Shown: in pieces, positions 31,146-39,534 of the stretch
How positions within the stretch are numbered: the stretch's first letter is position 1
Layout: every line of letters begins with the position of its first letter
NCBI RefSeq assembly: GCF_008763945.1
Contig: NZ_VTQH01000002.1
Location: 364,578-428,577 of the forward strand
Reading direction: 5' to 3'
Length of the DNA: 64,000 nucleotides
DNA from: Microbacterium testaceum StLB037
GTDB lineage: Bacteria > Actinomycetota > Actinomycetes > Actinomycetales > Microbacteriaceae
Position numbers and translations under genes: made by a program
Notes under the pieces: generated by a model
Told to the model about the DNA's origin: nothing
The model's input: only the letters and a program-made list of their open reading frames with translations
Database searches by the model: none

Positions 31146-31985
31146 TCAGGCCCTGTGCAGCCCCTGCGCCACGGCGTGCATGATGCGCTCCTGCACCTCG
31201 GGCCAGTGGTGCATGACCTGGTCGTATCCGACGCGGATGACGTGATAGCCGAGCAGCATCAGCTCGGCGTCGTGCCGGATGTCCTCGGTGCGCTGCGCGC
31301 CGACGTGGTGTCCGCCGTCGACCTGCAGGACGAGCCGCTCGCCGATGAGGAAGTCGACGCGGTGGCCGGCGATCCAGATCTGCGTCCGGATCGGCAGGCC
31401 CAGCCACCGCAACCGGACGATGACGAGGGTCTCGAGGCCGGAGTCGGCCCACGGAGACACCTCGTGCACGAGACGTCGCGCGGCGCCATTCCACGGGAGT
31501 CGCCGCAGATGAGAGAGGTCCACGGCCTTCTTGTTCAGCGCGGACTCCCACAACGCCCGCGCCTTCTCGTACGGCTGACACGCGGCGACCGTCAGGAGCA
31601 CATTCTCGATCTCGTCTTCGAGCAGGTCCGGATGCCGCGGAACGATCGGCCGATGCCAGTGCACGACAGCCGCTGGCTCGCGGACCCTCCCCCGGCCGGG
31701 GTAGGCGACGTGAGGTCTGTCCGGTCGTTCGGCAACCCACAGTCCCAGCCGTTCGGCGGCCGTGACGCAGGACAACACGACCCCCGTTCGAGCCGCGGCG
31801 ACGAGGTGTGCGTCGGCGTCCGGCACGGCGATCCATCCCCGCACGACACGTACGACGAGGCCGCGGTCCAGTGCCTGGGTGATCCGGTGCCGGCTGTGCC
31901 CCTCGAGGACGAGGCGGGTGGGGCGCACGACGCCTCCGAGGGAGGCCACGCGGGTGGCGACGGCGCGGGCGGGGGTGTCATCCAT
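31146..31985 (-). CDS. DUF559 (Vsr-like PD-(D/E)xK nuclease fold) protein with N-terminal AbiEi-like domain
   Basis: This 279-residue protein starts at ATG 31985 (MDDTPARAV). The N-terminal half (about 10-110) has a winged-helix-like start (RVASLGGVVRPTRLV) followed by a segment resembling AbiEi-type antitoxins. The C-terminal part (about 180-275) matches DUF559: E185, D211 in HRVDFLIG, QVDG at 221-224, H226/H227, then RHDAELMLLGYHVIRV. This fold is related to the very-short-patch repair endonuclease. The usual ExK is replaced by QVD, so activity is uncertain. Many actinobacteria carry several such genes of unknown role. It is bracketed by family A arrays A4 and A5. Confidence 0.82.
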   Translation of the reverse strand: MDDTPARAVATRVASLGGVVRPTRLVLEGHSRHRITQALDRGLVVRVVRGWIAVPDADAHLVAAARTGVVLSCVTAAERLGLWVAERPDRPHVAYPGRGRVREPAAVVHWHRPIVPRHPDLLEDEIENVLLTVAACQPYEKARALWESALNKKAVDLSHLRRLPWNGAARRLVHEVSPWADSGLETLVIVRLRWLGLPIRTQIWIAGHRVDFLIGERLVLQVDGGHHVGAQRTEDIRHDAELMLLGYHVIRVGYDQVMHHWPEVQERIMHAVAQGLHRA

Positions 31986-32092
31986 GGGGACATGGTCGTA
32001 GGGGCGAGCGGTCCGTGACGGGCGGTCGTGAAAGCTGTGGACAGAATTCGGCCTGTGGAGGAGCCTCGACACCTCGATCGCGGTCGCGCTGC

Positions 32093-32259
32093 CTCAGCGA
32101 TCCGCGCAGGTTCACACGGCATCCGCCCCTCCGGGCTGAAGATGTGCGAATCGCTGAGCCTGCGCCGCGGCCCGCCCCACCCCGCCGCACAACCTCAGAA
32201 ATCCGCGCAAGCTCACACGGCATCCGCCCCTCGGGGCTGAGGATGCGCGAATCGCTGAG
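32093..32259. repeat. Family A palindromic repeat array A5, two units
   Basis: Units lie at 32093-32158 and 32194-32259, 101 bases apart. Both right arms end GCGAATCGCTGAG followed by CCTGCG, and both loops carry CGGCATCCGCCCCT. The array sits between the divergent DUF559 gene and valS, so it cannot act only as a terminator. The remaining sequence in 31986-32366 holds the valS ribosome-binding site; I see no small gene there. Confidence 0.9.
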
Positions 32260-32366
32260 CCTGCGCGCCACGACGCGCGCTCGCGCGCGACCCCCGGTAT
32301 CGTGGGATGCAGAACCCATCAGGCACGCTCACACGGTGCCGCCCATATCGCTCGAGGAGTCCCCCT

Positions 32367-34934
32367 ATGGCCACCATTCCCGACAAGCCCGCCCTGGAAG
32401 GCCTCGAGCAGAAGTGGGACGCCGCGTGGCGCGAACGCGGCACGTACGTCTTCGACCGTCTGCGCGCCGCCGAGCTCGGCCGCCAGGGCGTGTACTCCGT
32501 TGACACGCCGCCGCCGACGGCATCCGGAAGCCTGCACATCGGTCACGTGTTCTCGTTCACGCACACCGATGTGAAGGTGCGCTTCGAGCGCATGCGCGGC
32601 AAGACCGTGTTCTACCCGATGGGCTGGGACGACAACGGCCTGCCCACCGAGCGCCGCGTGCAGAACTACTACGGCGTGCGCTGCGACCCGTCGCTCCCCT
32701 ACGACGCCGACTTCACCCCGCCGTTCGCGGGTGGCGACAACAAGAGCAGCAAGGCCGCCGACCAGGTGCCCATCAGCCGCCGCAACTTCATCGAGCTGTG
32801 CGAGCAGCTGACCGTCGAAGACGAGAAGCAGTTCGAGGACCTGTTCCGCGAGCTGGGTCTGAGCGTGGACTGGACCCAGACCTACCGCACGATCTCCGAC
32901 GACTCCATCCGCACGAGCCAGCTGGCGTTCCTGCGCAACATCGAGCGCGGCGAGGCGTACCAGGCGCTCGCCCCGACGCTGTGGGACGTGGACTTCCGTT
33001 CCGCAATCGCCCAGGCCGAGCTCGAAGACCGCGACCAGCCCGCCGCGTACCACCGCGTGGGCTTCGCCAAGACCGACGGCTCGGGCGACGTGTTCATCGA
33101 GACCACCCGCCCCGAGCTGCTGCCCGCCTGCGTGGCGCTGGTGGCCAACCCCGACGACGAGCGCTACCAGCCGCTGTTCGGCACGACGGTGCGCACCCCG
33201 CTGTTCGACGTCGAGGTGCCGGTGCTCGCGCACCCCCTCGCGCAGAAGGACAAGGGGTCGGGCATCGCCATGATCTGCACCTTCGGCGACGTGACCGACA
33301 TCATCTGGTGGCGCGAGCTCGACCTGCCCAACCGCACGATCATCGGCAAGGACGGCCGCATCGTCGCCGAGGCCCCCGATGTGATCGTGACGGATGCCGC
33401 GAAGGCGGCGTACGGCGAGCTCTCTGGCAAGACCGTGTTCAGCGCCAAGAAGCGCATCGTCGAGCTCCTGCAGGAATCCGGTGCGATGGAGGGTGCTCCC
33501 AAGCCCTTCACCCACCCCGTGAAGTTCTTCGAGAAGGGCGACCGCCCGCTCGAGATCGTGTCGACGCGCCAGTGGTACATCCGCAACGGTGCGCGCGACG
33601 CCGAGCTGCGCGAGCGCCTCATCTCGCTCGGTCGCGAGATGTCGTGGCATCCCGACTTCATGCGCGTGCGCTTCGAGAACTGGACCAGCGGCCTGACCGG
33701 CGACTGGCTCGTGTCGCGTCAGCGCTTCTTCGGCGTGCCGATCCCGGTCTGGTACGGCCTCGACGAGAACGGCGAACGCGACTACGCGCGCGTACTGACG
33801 CCCGATCTCGCGTCGCTGCCGGTCGACCCGACCACCGACGTGCCCCCGGGCTACAGCGAAGACCAGCGCGGCGTCGCCGGCGGATTCGACGCCGAGCGCG
33901 ACATCCTCGACACGTGGGCGACGTCGTCGCTCACCCCGCAGCTCGCCGGTGGCTGGCAGCGCGACGAGGAGCTGTGGAACCTCGTGTCGCCGTTCGACCT
34001 GCGCCCGCAGGGTCAGGACATCATCCGCACCTGGCTCTTCTCGACCATGCTGCGCAGCGCCCTCGAAGACGACCGGAGCCCGTGGACGGATGCCGCGATC
34101 TCGGGCTTCATCGTCGACCCCGACCGCAAGAAGATGTCGAAGTCGAAGGGCAACGTGGTTACGCCCGCCGACATCCTGAAGCAGCACGGCTCCGACGCCG
34201 TGCGGTACTGGTCGGCGTCGAGCCGCCTCGGCACCGACGCGGCGTTCGACCCGCAGAATCCGACGCAGGTGAAGATCGGCCGCCGCCTCGCGATCAAGCT
34301 CCTCAACGCCGCGAAGTTCGTGCTGTCGTTCCCCGTGCCCGAGGGCGCCGAGGTGACGCACGCGCTCGACGCGTCGATGCTCGCGACCCTGGATGCCGTC
34401 GTGCGCGACGCCACCGCCGCCTTCGAGGCGTACGACCATGCGCGGGCGCTCGAGATCACCGAGTCGTTCTTCTGGACGTTCTGCGACGACTACCTCGAGC
34501 TGGTGAAGGAGCGCGCGTACGACCAGACCGACGCGGGACAGGCCTCGGCCGCCCTCGCGCTGCGCACGGCCCTGTCGACGCTCGTGCGCCTGTTCGCGCC
34601 CGTGCTGTCGTTCGCGTCCGAAGAGGTGTGGTCGTGGTTCGAAGAGGGCTCGGTGCACACCGCGGCCTGGCCCGAGCCGCTGGGCGTGGAGGGCGACCCG
34701 GCCGTGCTCACGGCCGTGAGTGCCGCGCTCATCGGCATCCGTCGCGCCAAGACCGAGGCCAAGGCTTCGCAGAAGACGCCCGTGACCTCGCTCACCGTGT
34801 CGGGCCCGCACGTCGAGGCCCTGCGCCTCGCCGAGGGCGACCTGCGCGCCGTGGGCCGCATCGAGACGATCTCGTTCGCCGAGGCCGACACCACCACCGT
34901 CACCGACATCGTGTTCGCACCCCAGGAGGCCTGA
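32367..34934 (+). CDS. valS: Valyl-tRNA synthetase, type 2 (archaeal-like) form
   Basis: This 855-residue class I synthetase starts at ATG 32367 with GAGGAG 7 bases upstream. TPPPTASGSLHIGHVFSFTHTD contains the HIGH element, FYPMGWDDNGLPTERRVQNYYG follows, and KKMSKSKGNVVTPADIL is the KMSKS loop. The TASGSLHIGH and GWDDNGLPTERR forms differ from the common bacterial NVTGxLHMGHA, and match the type 2 ValS found in archaea and some bacteria. A C-terminal coiled-coil arm seen in E. coli ValS appears absent. No T-box precedes it. It overlaps the next gene by one base. Confidence 0.95.
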   Translation: MATIPDKPALEGLEQKWDAAWRERGTYVFDRLRAAELGRQGVYSVDTPPPTASGSLHIGHVFSFTHTDVKVRFERMRGKTVFYPMGWDDNGLPTERRVQNYYGVRCDPSLPYDADFTPPFAGGDNKSSKAADQVPISRRNFIELCEQLTVEDEKQFEDLFRELGLSVDWTQTYRTISDDSIRTSQLAFLRNIERGEAYQALAPTLWDVDFRSAIAQAELEDRDQPAAYHRVGFAKTDGSGDVFIETTRPELLPACVALVANPDDERYQPLFGTTVRTPLFDVEVPVLAHPLAQKDKGSGIAMICTFGDVTDIIWWRELDLPNRTIIGKDGRIVAEAPDVIVTDAAKAAYGELSGKTVFSAKKRIVELLQESGAMEGAPKPFTHPVKFFEKGDRPLEIVSTRQWYIRNGARDAELRERLISLGREMSWHPDFMRVRFENWTSGLTGDWLVSRQRFFGVPIPVWYGLDENGERDYARVLTPDLASLPVDPTTDVPPGYSEDQRGVAGGFDAERDILDTWATSSLTPQLAGGWQRDEELWNLVSPFDLRPQGQDIIRTWLFSTMLRSALEDDRSPWTDAAISGFIVDPDRKKMSKSKGNVVTPADILKQHGSDAVRYWSASSRLGTDAAFDPQNPTQVKIGRRLAIKLLNAAKFVLSFPVPEGAEVTHALDASMLATLDAVVRDATAAFEAYDHARALEITESFFWTFCDDYLELVKERAYDQTDAGQASAALALRTALSTLVRLFAPVLSFASEEVWSWFEEGSVHTAAWPEPLGVEGDPAVLTAVSAALIGIRRAKTEAKASQKTPVTSLTVSGPHVEALRLAEGDLRAVGRIETISFAEADTTTVTDIVFAPQEA

Positions 34935-35182
34935 TGCAACTCGGAACCCGCTGGACCGCCCGCGAGCAGCCGCCCAAGGCTGTTCCCGAGGTGCTCCACG
35001 CCCAGATCGCCGCCGTCGAAGCCGCGCTGAACCCCGACGGGCTCAGCGCACCCGCGCCGAAGTGGACGCTGACCTTCCTCGAAGGACGCCCCGTCGCCGA
35101 GCTCGACACCGGCGTCATCGTGAGCCAGGATGCCGCGGGCGAGGTCGTCGTGCGCTACGACGACGACGCCGAGTTCGCCTGA
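34934..35182 (+). CDS. Small conserved protein coupled to valS
   Basis: This 82-residue protein starts at ATG 34934, sharing one base with the valS TGA, with AGGAGG (34924-34929) placed inside valS. The sequence (MQLGTRWTAREQPPKAVPEVLHAQIAAVEA, then WTLTFLEGRPVAELDTGVIV) has no helix or motif I recognise. It is acidic at the C-terminus (YDDDAEFA). The strong ribosome-binding site and coupling support it as real. The function is unknown. Confidence 0.8.
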   Translation: MQLGTRWTAREQPPKAVPEVLHAQIAAVEAALNPDGLSAPAPKWTLTFLEGRPVAELDTGVIVSQDAAGEVVVRYDDDAEFA

Positions 35183-35204
35183 GCCGGCTTCCGCTCGAGA
35201 TCGA

Positions 35205-35240
35205 AGAGCCCGTCGATGCTTACGCGCGTCGGCGGGCTCT
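35205..35240 (+). terminator. Intrinsic terminator after valS
   Basis: AGAGCCCGTCGA (35205-35216) and TCGGCGGGCTCT (35229-35240) pair over 12 positions with one G-U pair, 22 bases past the stop of the small protein gene. The 35241-35351 stretch that follows holds nothing I recognise. Confidence 0.75.
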
Positions 35241-35351
35241 CCGCATTGCGGCTGCTGATCCCCGGAGCGGGGGACGGAATCACGCCCCGCGACCCCCTCC
35301 GCAAGATGCGTCTCTCCCCGTCATCGGGGTGCCCGCCGCTGAGCGCGCGTC

Positions 35352-35564
35352 CTACCGAGGCAGGAGGTAGCGCGCCACATCGTCGGACATCGCCCGGGAC
35401 GCCGCCAGCCCGGCGCGGCGAGCAGGCTCCGCCTCCAGGCGGGCGGCGCGTCGGCGCATACGCCGCTCGGCCACCGTCGACATGGCGCGAGCCCCCGCGA
35501 GCAGCGCGTTCTCGATGAGAGTGGGACGGGCGGCGACGGCGATGGTCTGCGTGACGGCACTCAT
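35352..35564 (-). CDS. Small basic protein co-translated with an ArsR-type regulator
   Basis: This 70-residue protein starts at ATG 35564, overlapping the regulator stop (ATGA). The composition is Ala/Arg-rich, with an amphipathic helical look (TVAERRMRRRAARLEAEPARRAG). There is no known domain and no membrane segment. It might be a cofactor or peptide partner of the regulator. The tight coupling supports that it is made, but its role is unknown. Confidence 0.65.
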   Translation of the reverse strand: MSAVTQTIAVAARPTLIENALLAGARAMSTVAERRMRRRAARLEAEPARRAGLAASRAMSDDVARYLLPR

Positions 35565-36157
35565 GCGGAGCCCCTTTCGGTCGGTAGCGGGAAGATGTCG
35601 GCGCGCATGGTGATGGGGCGAACGCCCTCTCCGGACTGGTCGCGGTAGCGGGCCACGGTCTCGTCGATCACCGCCTGGATCCGCTGCACCAGCTCGCGGG
35701 TCTGGGTCGCGGTGAGACGGGCACTCGCCGTCGCGATGAGGGCGGCGTCTCGCCACTCCTCCGTCTCGTTCCACCCGTGGGTCGCGAACTGCATGAGCTG
35801 TTGGTGGCGGAGCGTGAGCGTCTCGGAGTGGACCGCCTCGAGCACGGCGCGGCCCGACGGGGTGTTCTCCATCTCGGGGTTCGACAGCGTCACCGCGCCG
35901 GCCGGGCGCTCCCACCAGCGTTCGCGGGCAGTGCCGCGGTCGGCGACCTCGCGGATGAGGTCGTGCTGCGCGAGGGCGCGCAGGTGGTAGCTCGTCGATC
36001 CGGTCGACTCCCCCGTGAGCTCGGCGAGGCTGCTGGCCGTCTGCGGGCCGTACTGGCTGAGGATGTCGTACAGCCGCACCCGGAGCGGGTGCGCCAGCGC
36101 GCGAAGGGCCCCTGCGTCGAGGACGCGTTCCGTCCGGGGGGTTGACTGCTCGTTCAT
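35561..36157 (-). CDS. ArsR-type winged-helix transcriptional regulator
   Basis: The protein has 198 residues. The N-terminal HTH (LAHPLRVRLYDILSQYGPQTASSLAELTGESTGSTSYHLRALAQHDLI, about residues 17-65) is a classic ArsR/HTH_20 domain. The longer C-terminal half lacks the Cys metal sites of SmtB/ArsR and is likely an effector or dimer domain. I chose ATG 36157 (MNEQSTPRTERV) since the frame above it runs into AT-rich upstream DNA. Palindromic TTTGCAAAG sites directly upstream suggest autoregulation. The divergent M3 peptidase gene may share the control region. Confidence 0.88.
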   Translation of the reverse strand: MNEQSTPRTERVLDAGALRALAHPLRVRLYDILSQYGPQTASSLAELTGESTGSTSYHLRALAQHDLIREVADRGTARERWWERPAGAVTLSNPEMENTPSGRAVLEAVHSETLTLRHQQLMQFATHGWNETEEWRDAALIATASARLTATQTRELVQRIQAVIDETVARYRDQSGEGVRPITMRADIFPLPTERGSA

Positions 36158-36171
36158 ATCCCCAAAGATAC

Positions 36172-36194
36172 CTTTGCAAAGATTTCTTTGCAAG
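36172..36194. promoter_or_regulatory. Candidate operator, two CTTTGCAA sites between the ArsR-type gene and the M3 peptidase gene
   Basis: CTTTGCAAAG (36172-36181) is a perfect 10-base palindrome. CTTTGCAAG (36186-36194) repeats it 14 bases later, and a further GCAAATC follows. This AT-rich patch is unlike its GC-rich surroundings and lies 15 bases upstream of the regulator start and about 45 bases upstream of the divergent peptidase start. Binding by the adjacent regulator is inference. Confidence 0.5.
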
Positions 36195-36237
36195 CAAATC
36201 TCTGCATGATCAAGATGACTGCGCCTAGGCTGGAGCG

Positions 36238-38289
36238 ATGACGGATGCCGTGAACAATCCCCTCCTCGCGCCGCCCTCGCTCCCCTACGACCTGCCGCCC
36301 TACGGCAGCATCGACGTCGAGCACTACCTCCCCGCGTTCCGCTCCGGTTTCGCCGCGCAGCGGGCGGAGGTCGACGCGATCACCGCGCAGAGCGCCGCGC
36401 CGACGTTCGAGAACACGCTGATTCCCCTCGAACGCAGCGGCGAACTGCTCGACCGTGTCGCACGCACTTTCTACACCGTGGCATCCGCCGACGGCACCCT
36501 CGCGATCCAGGCCGTCGAAGAGGAGCTCGCTCCCCTCATGTCGGCGCACCGCGACGCGATCCAGCTCGACACCGAGCTGTTCGCGCGAATCGCCGCCGTG
36601 CACGCGCAGCTCGACGACCTCGACCTCGACGCCGAGAGCCGCTACCTCGTCGAGCGGTACCACCGCGAGATGTCGCTGGCCGGCGCCGGCCTCGAGGACG
36701 CGCAGAAGCAGAAGCTCACCGAGCTCAACCAGCGCCTCTCGGTGCTGACGACCACGTTCGAGAAGAACCTGCTCGCCGACACCAACGACCTCGCGGTGGT
36801 GTTCGACACGGCGGACGAGCTGGACGGACTCAGCGACGGCGAGCTCTCCGCCGCCGCGCAGGCAGCTACGAGCCGCGGCCTCGACGGACGCTACGTCGTC
36901 ACCCTCACGCTGTACACCGGCCACCCCCTGCTCGCTTCGCTGACGAACCGCGAGAGCCGCCGCCGTCTGCTCGAGGCCTCGCGCTCGCGCGCGACGCGCG
37001 GCAACGACAACGACAACCGCGACGTCCTCCGCGAGATCGTGCGCCTGCGCGCCGAGCGCGCCGCCCTCCTCGGCTACCCCTCGCACGCGGCCGCGGTGCT
37101 CGCGGATCAGACGGCCGGATCTCCGGATGCCGCGTGCGACCTCCTCCGCCGACTCGCCGTCCCCGCCGCAGCCAACGCGCGCTCCGAGCAGGAGGCGCTG
37201 CAGAAGATCGCCGACGCCGACGGCATCCGCATCGAGGCGCAGGACTGGGCGTTCTACACCGAGAAGGTGCGCGCGGAGCGCTACGACCTCGACCGCGCGG
37301 CCCTGCGCCCTTGGTTCGAGGCAGAGCGCGTGCTGCGCGACGGCGTGTTCTTCGCGGCCGAGAACCTCTACGGCATCCGGATCTCCGAACGGCACGACCT
37401 GCAGGGCTATCACCCCGACGTGCGCGTCTTCGAGGTGCACAACGCCGACGGCAGCGAGCTCGGGCTGTTCCTGCTCGACCTGTACACGCGCGACAGCAAG
37501 CGCGGCGGCGCCTGGATGAACTCGATCGTCACGCAGTCGGACCTCCGCGGCACGGCGCCGGTCGTCGTCAACAACCTGAACGTCAACAAGCCCGCGCCCG
37601 GAACCCCGACGCTGCTGACACTGGATGAGGTCACCACCCTCTTCCACGAGTTCGGTCACGCCCTGCACGGACTCTTCGCCACCGTCACCTACCCGCACTT
37701 CGGCGGCACCGCGGTGTACCGCGACTTCGTCGAGTTCCCCAGCCAGGTGAACGAGATGTGGATCATGTGGCCCGAGATCCTCTCGAACTACGCCCGCCAC
37801 ATCGACACCGGGGAACCCCTCCCGGCCGACGTCGTCGAGCGCCTGCACGCGTCCGAGGCGTTCAACCAGGGCTTCGCCACGAGCGAGTACCTCGCGGCAT
37901 CCTGGATCGATCAGGCGTGGCACGGCCTCTCGGTCGACGAGGCCTCGGCCCACATCGACGTCGCCGCCTTCGAAGCGGCCGCCCTCGCCGACATCGGGCT
38001 CGACAACCCCGCCGTTCCGACCCGCTACGCCTCGACGTACTTCGCCCACGTGTTCTCGGGCGGCTACAGCGCCGGGTACTACTCCTACATCTGGAGCGAG
38101 GTGCTCGACGCCGACACCGTGGAGTGGTTCCGCGAGAACGGCGGCCTCACGCGCGAGAACGGTGACCGGTTCCGCCAGCGGCTGCTGGGCGTCGGTGGGT
38201 CCGGCGATCCTCTGGCCGCGTACCGGGATTTCCGGGGCCGGGATGCCGAGATCCAGCCGCTTCTCGAACGCCGCGGTCTCGCCGGCTGA
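36238..38289 (+). CDS. M3 family zinc metallopeptidase (peptidyl-dipeptidase/oligopeptidase A type)
   Basis: The protein has 683 residues. The zinc site HEFGH sits near residue 470 in TTLFHEFGHALHGLFATV, and the third ligand E lies in FVEFPSQVNEMW near residue 500. The rest is the helical M3 fold, ending with FSGGYSAGYYSYIWSEVLDADT. It is cytosolic, with no signal peptide, and probably degrades short peptides. It resembles Dcp/OpdA. It starts at ATG 36238. It is divergent from the ArsR-type operon. Confidence 0.93.
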   Translation: MTDAVNNPLLAPPSLPYDLPPYGSIDVEHYLPAFRSGFAAQRAEVDAITAQSAAPTFENTLIPLERSGELLDRVARTFYTVASADGTLAIQAVEEELAPLMSAHRDAIQLDTELFARIAAVHAQLDDLDLDAESRYLVERYHREMSLAGAGLEDAQKQKLTELNQRLSVLTTTFEKNLLADTNDLAVVFDTADELDGLSDGELSAAAQAATSRGLDGRYVVTLTLYTGHPLLASLTNRESRRRLLEASRSRATRGNDNDNRDVLREIVRLRAERAALLGYPSHAAAVLADQTAGSPDAACDLLRRLAVPAAANARSEQEALQKIADADGIRIEAQDWAFYTEKVRAERYDLDRAALRPWFEAERVLRDGVFFAAENLYGIRISERHDLQGYHPDVRVFEVHNADGSELGLFLLDLYTRDSKRGGAWMNSIVTQSDLRGTAPVVVNNLNVNKPAPGTPTLLTLDEVTTLFHEFGHALHGLFATVTYPHFGGTAVYRDFVEFPSQVNEMWIMWPEILSNYARHIDTGEPLPADVVERLHASEAFNQGFATSEYLAASWIDQAWHGLSVDEASAHIDVAAFEAAALADIGLDNPAVPTRYASTYFAHVFSGGYSAGYYSYIWSEVLDADTVEWFRENGGLTRENGDRFRQRLLGVGGSGDPLAAYRDFRGRDAEIQPLLERRGLAG

Positions 38290-38298
38290 GGCGTCGAC

Positions 38299-38327
38299 GG
38301 GCCCGGGTGCGTGGTGCGCTCGGGCCC
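38299..38327. terminator. Bidirectional terminator between the M3 peptidase and GNAT genes
   Basis: GGGCCCG (38299-38305) and CGGGCCC (38321-38327) pair with extra matches in the loop flanks. The hairpin sits between two convergent stops that are only 45 bases apart, so it may serve both. Confidence 0.6.
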
Positions 38328-38334
38328 TGAGCCG

Positions 38335-38844
38335 TCAGAGCGAGTACTTGAATCCGACGTGCGAGGCGACGAAGCCCAGCCGCGTGTAGAACCGGTGGGC
38401 GTCGACGCGCGCGGCGTCGGAGGTCAGCTGGACGAGCGTCGCCCCCGTCGCGCGTGCCGCCACGTGCACGACCCACTGCATCAGGGCGGTGCCGATTCCG
38501 CCCGACCGCTCGCTCGACGACACCCGCACGGCCTCGACGAGCAGGCGGGTGGCCCCGCGGCGGGCCATGCCCGGGATGACGGTGAGCTGCAGGGTGCCCA
38601 CGAGGCGGCCCTGCGCGTCGTCGACGACGAGGAGGTCGTTCAGGGGGGCATCCAGCACGCTCCGGAGGGCGGCAGCGTATGCGCCCTCGTCGGCCCCGTC
38701 GGACCGGTCGCCCCGGGCGGCGCTGATCGGGTCATCCGACAGCAGAGCCATCAGCCCCGGCAGGTCGTCGGGAACGGCGCGCCGCAGCTGCACCTCCCCG
38801 GCTCGGCTCGACAGGGCGACGGGGAGGGAGAGAGCGGACAGCAT
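38335..38844 (-). CDS. GNAT family N-acetyltransferase
   Basis: The protein has 169 residues. The acetyl-CoA motif A is VEAVRVSSSERSGGIGTALMQWVVHVAA (near 105-130), where the loop is SERSGGIG, and motif B is AARVDAHRFYTRLGFVASHVGFKY at the end. The substrate is unknown. The ATG at 38844 has GGAGG directly adjacent, so a slightly later start is possible. It is probably monocistronic. Confidence 0.88.
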   Translation of the reverse strand: MLSALSLPVALSSRAGEVQLRRAVPDDLPGLMALLSDDPISAARGDRSDGADEGAYAAALRSVLDAPLNDLLVVDDAQGRLVGTLQLTVIPGMARRGATRLLVEAVRVSSSERSGGIGTALMQWVVHVAARATGATLVQLTSDAARVDAHRFYTRLGFVASHVGFKYSL

Positions 38845-38959
38845 CCCTCCATCCTGCCCGCTCGGGTCGGTCGCCGCGGGCTGCTTCCGCTCGCGGAGCG
38901 TGCCTGGGCACCTCCCGCGCGGGCGGCTCTCGCGGCGCTGGCGGGCAGGTGATCCCGGG

Positions 38960-39469
38960 TCAGCGCCAGCCCAGCTCGTCCCGCACGAACGCCTGGGAGG
39001 TGGGAGCACCGTCGTTCGGAATCCCCCACAGCGCCTCGCGCGCGACCAGCCGCCCCGCGGGCGCGTACTGCGCCTCGACGCGGTCGAGGGCCGCCGCGAG
39101 GAGGGGTGCGGCGTCGTTCGAGATGGCCCAGCCGACCAGCGTCGGATGCGAGAACACGACGAGCTCCGCGCCGTCGTCGTGCGCACGGGCGCTGGCGACG
39201 ACGACGGTCGGTGTGGCTCGCCGGCGGAGTCCGGGCACGAAAGCGAGCGGCGTGTGCTGCAACGCCGCGTCCACGATGCCCGACGACCACGTCGGCGCGG
39301 GCGCTCCGATGAACAGGTCCTGCGCGATCCACTCCGAGCCTCGCGCCGACAGGGTCCTCGACACGCGGTCATCGCCGACGTCGAACCGTTCGGCGCGCAA
39401 CGCCTCGACGAGCGCCGAGAGCGCGGCATCCGGTCTCTCTCGTACGACCAGCCGCGCCCCGCGGGTCAT
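38960..39469 (-). CDS. Conserved protein of unknown function
   Basis: This 169-residue protein starts at ATG 39469 with a G-rich site upstream. A frame up to 39520 exists but lacks a ribosome-binding site. The sequence (RLVVRERPDAALSALVEALRAERFDVGDDR, then LVVFSHPTLVGWAISNDAAPLLAAALDRVEAQY) has no helix of membrane type and no motif that I can name. It lies upstream of the GNAT gene and downstream of clpX on the same strand. Confidence 0.7.
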   Translation of the reverse strand: MTRGARLVVRERPDAALSALVEALRAERFDVGDDRVSRTLSARGSEWIAQDLFIGAPAPTWSSGIVDAALQHTPLAFVPGLRRRATPTVVVASARAHDDGAELVVFSHPTLVGWAISNDAAPLLAAALDRVEAQYAPAGRLVAREALWGIPNDGAPTSQAFVRDELGWR

Positions 39470-39534
39470 CCCCCCGACGGAGAGGGGACTCACCCGCAGG
39501 TGCTCGCCGCGCCCGTGCAACGCGACGGGACGAC

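Noticed and set aside
31146..31985. Complete AbiEi/AbiEii toxin-antitoxin pair
   Set aside because: No AbiEii-type nucleotidyltransferase gene is adjacent; the C-terminus is DUF559, so only the N-terminal part is antitoxin-like.
32272..32366. T-box or other riboswitch before valS
   Set aside because: No GGTGG-ACCGC element or specifier stem is visible; only a normal ribosome-binding site.
32319..34811. Long open frame on the minus strand opposite valS
   Set aside because: Same reasoning: high-GC shadow of a well-supported gene, without motifs or a ribosome-binding site.
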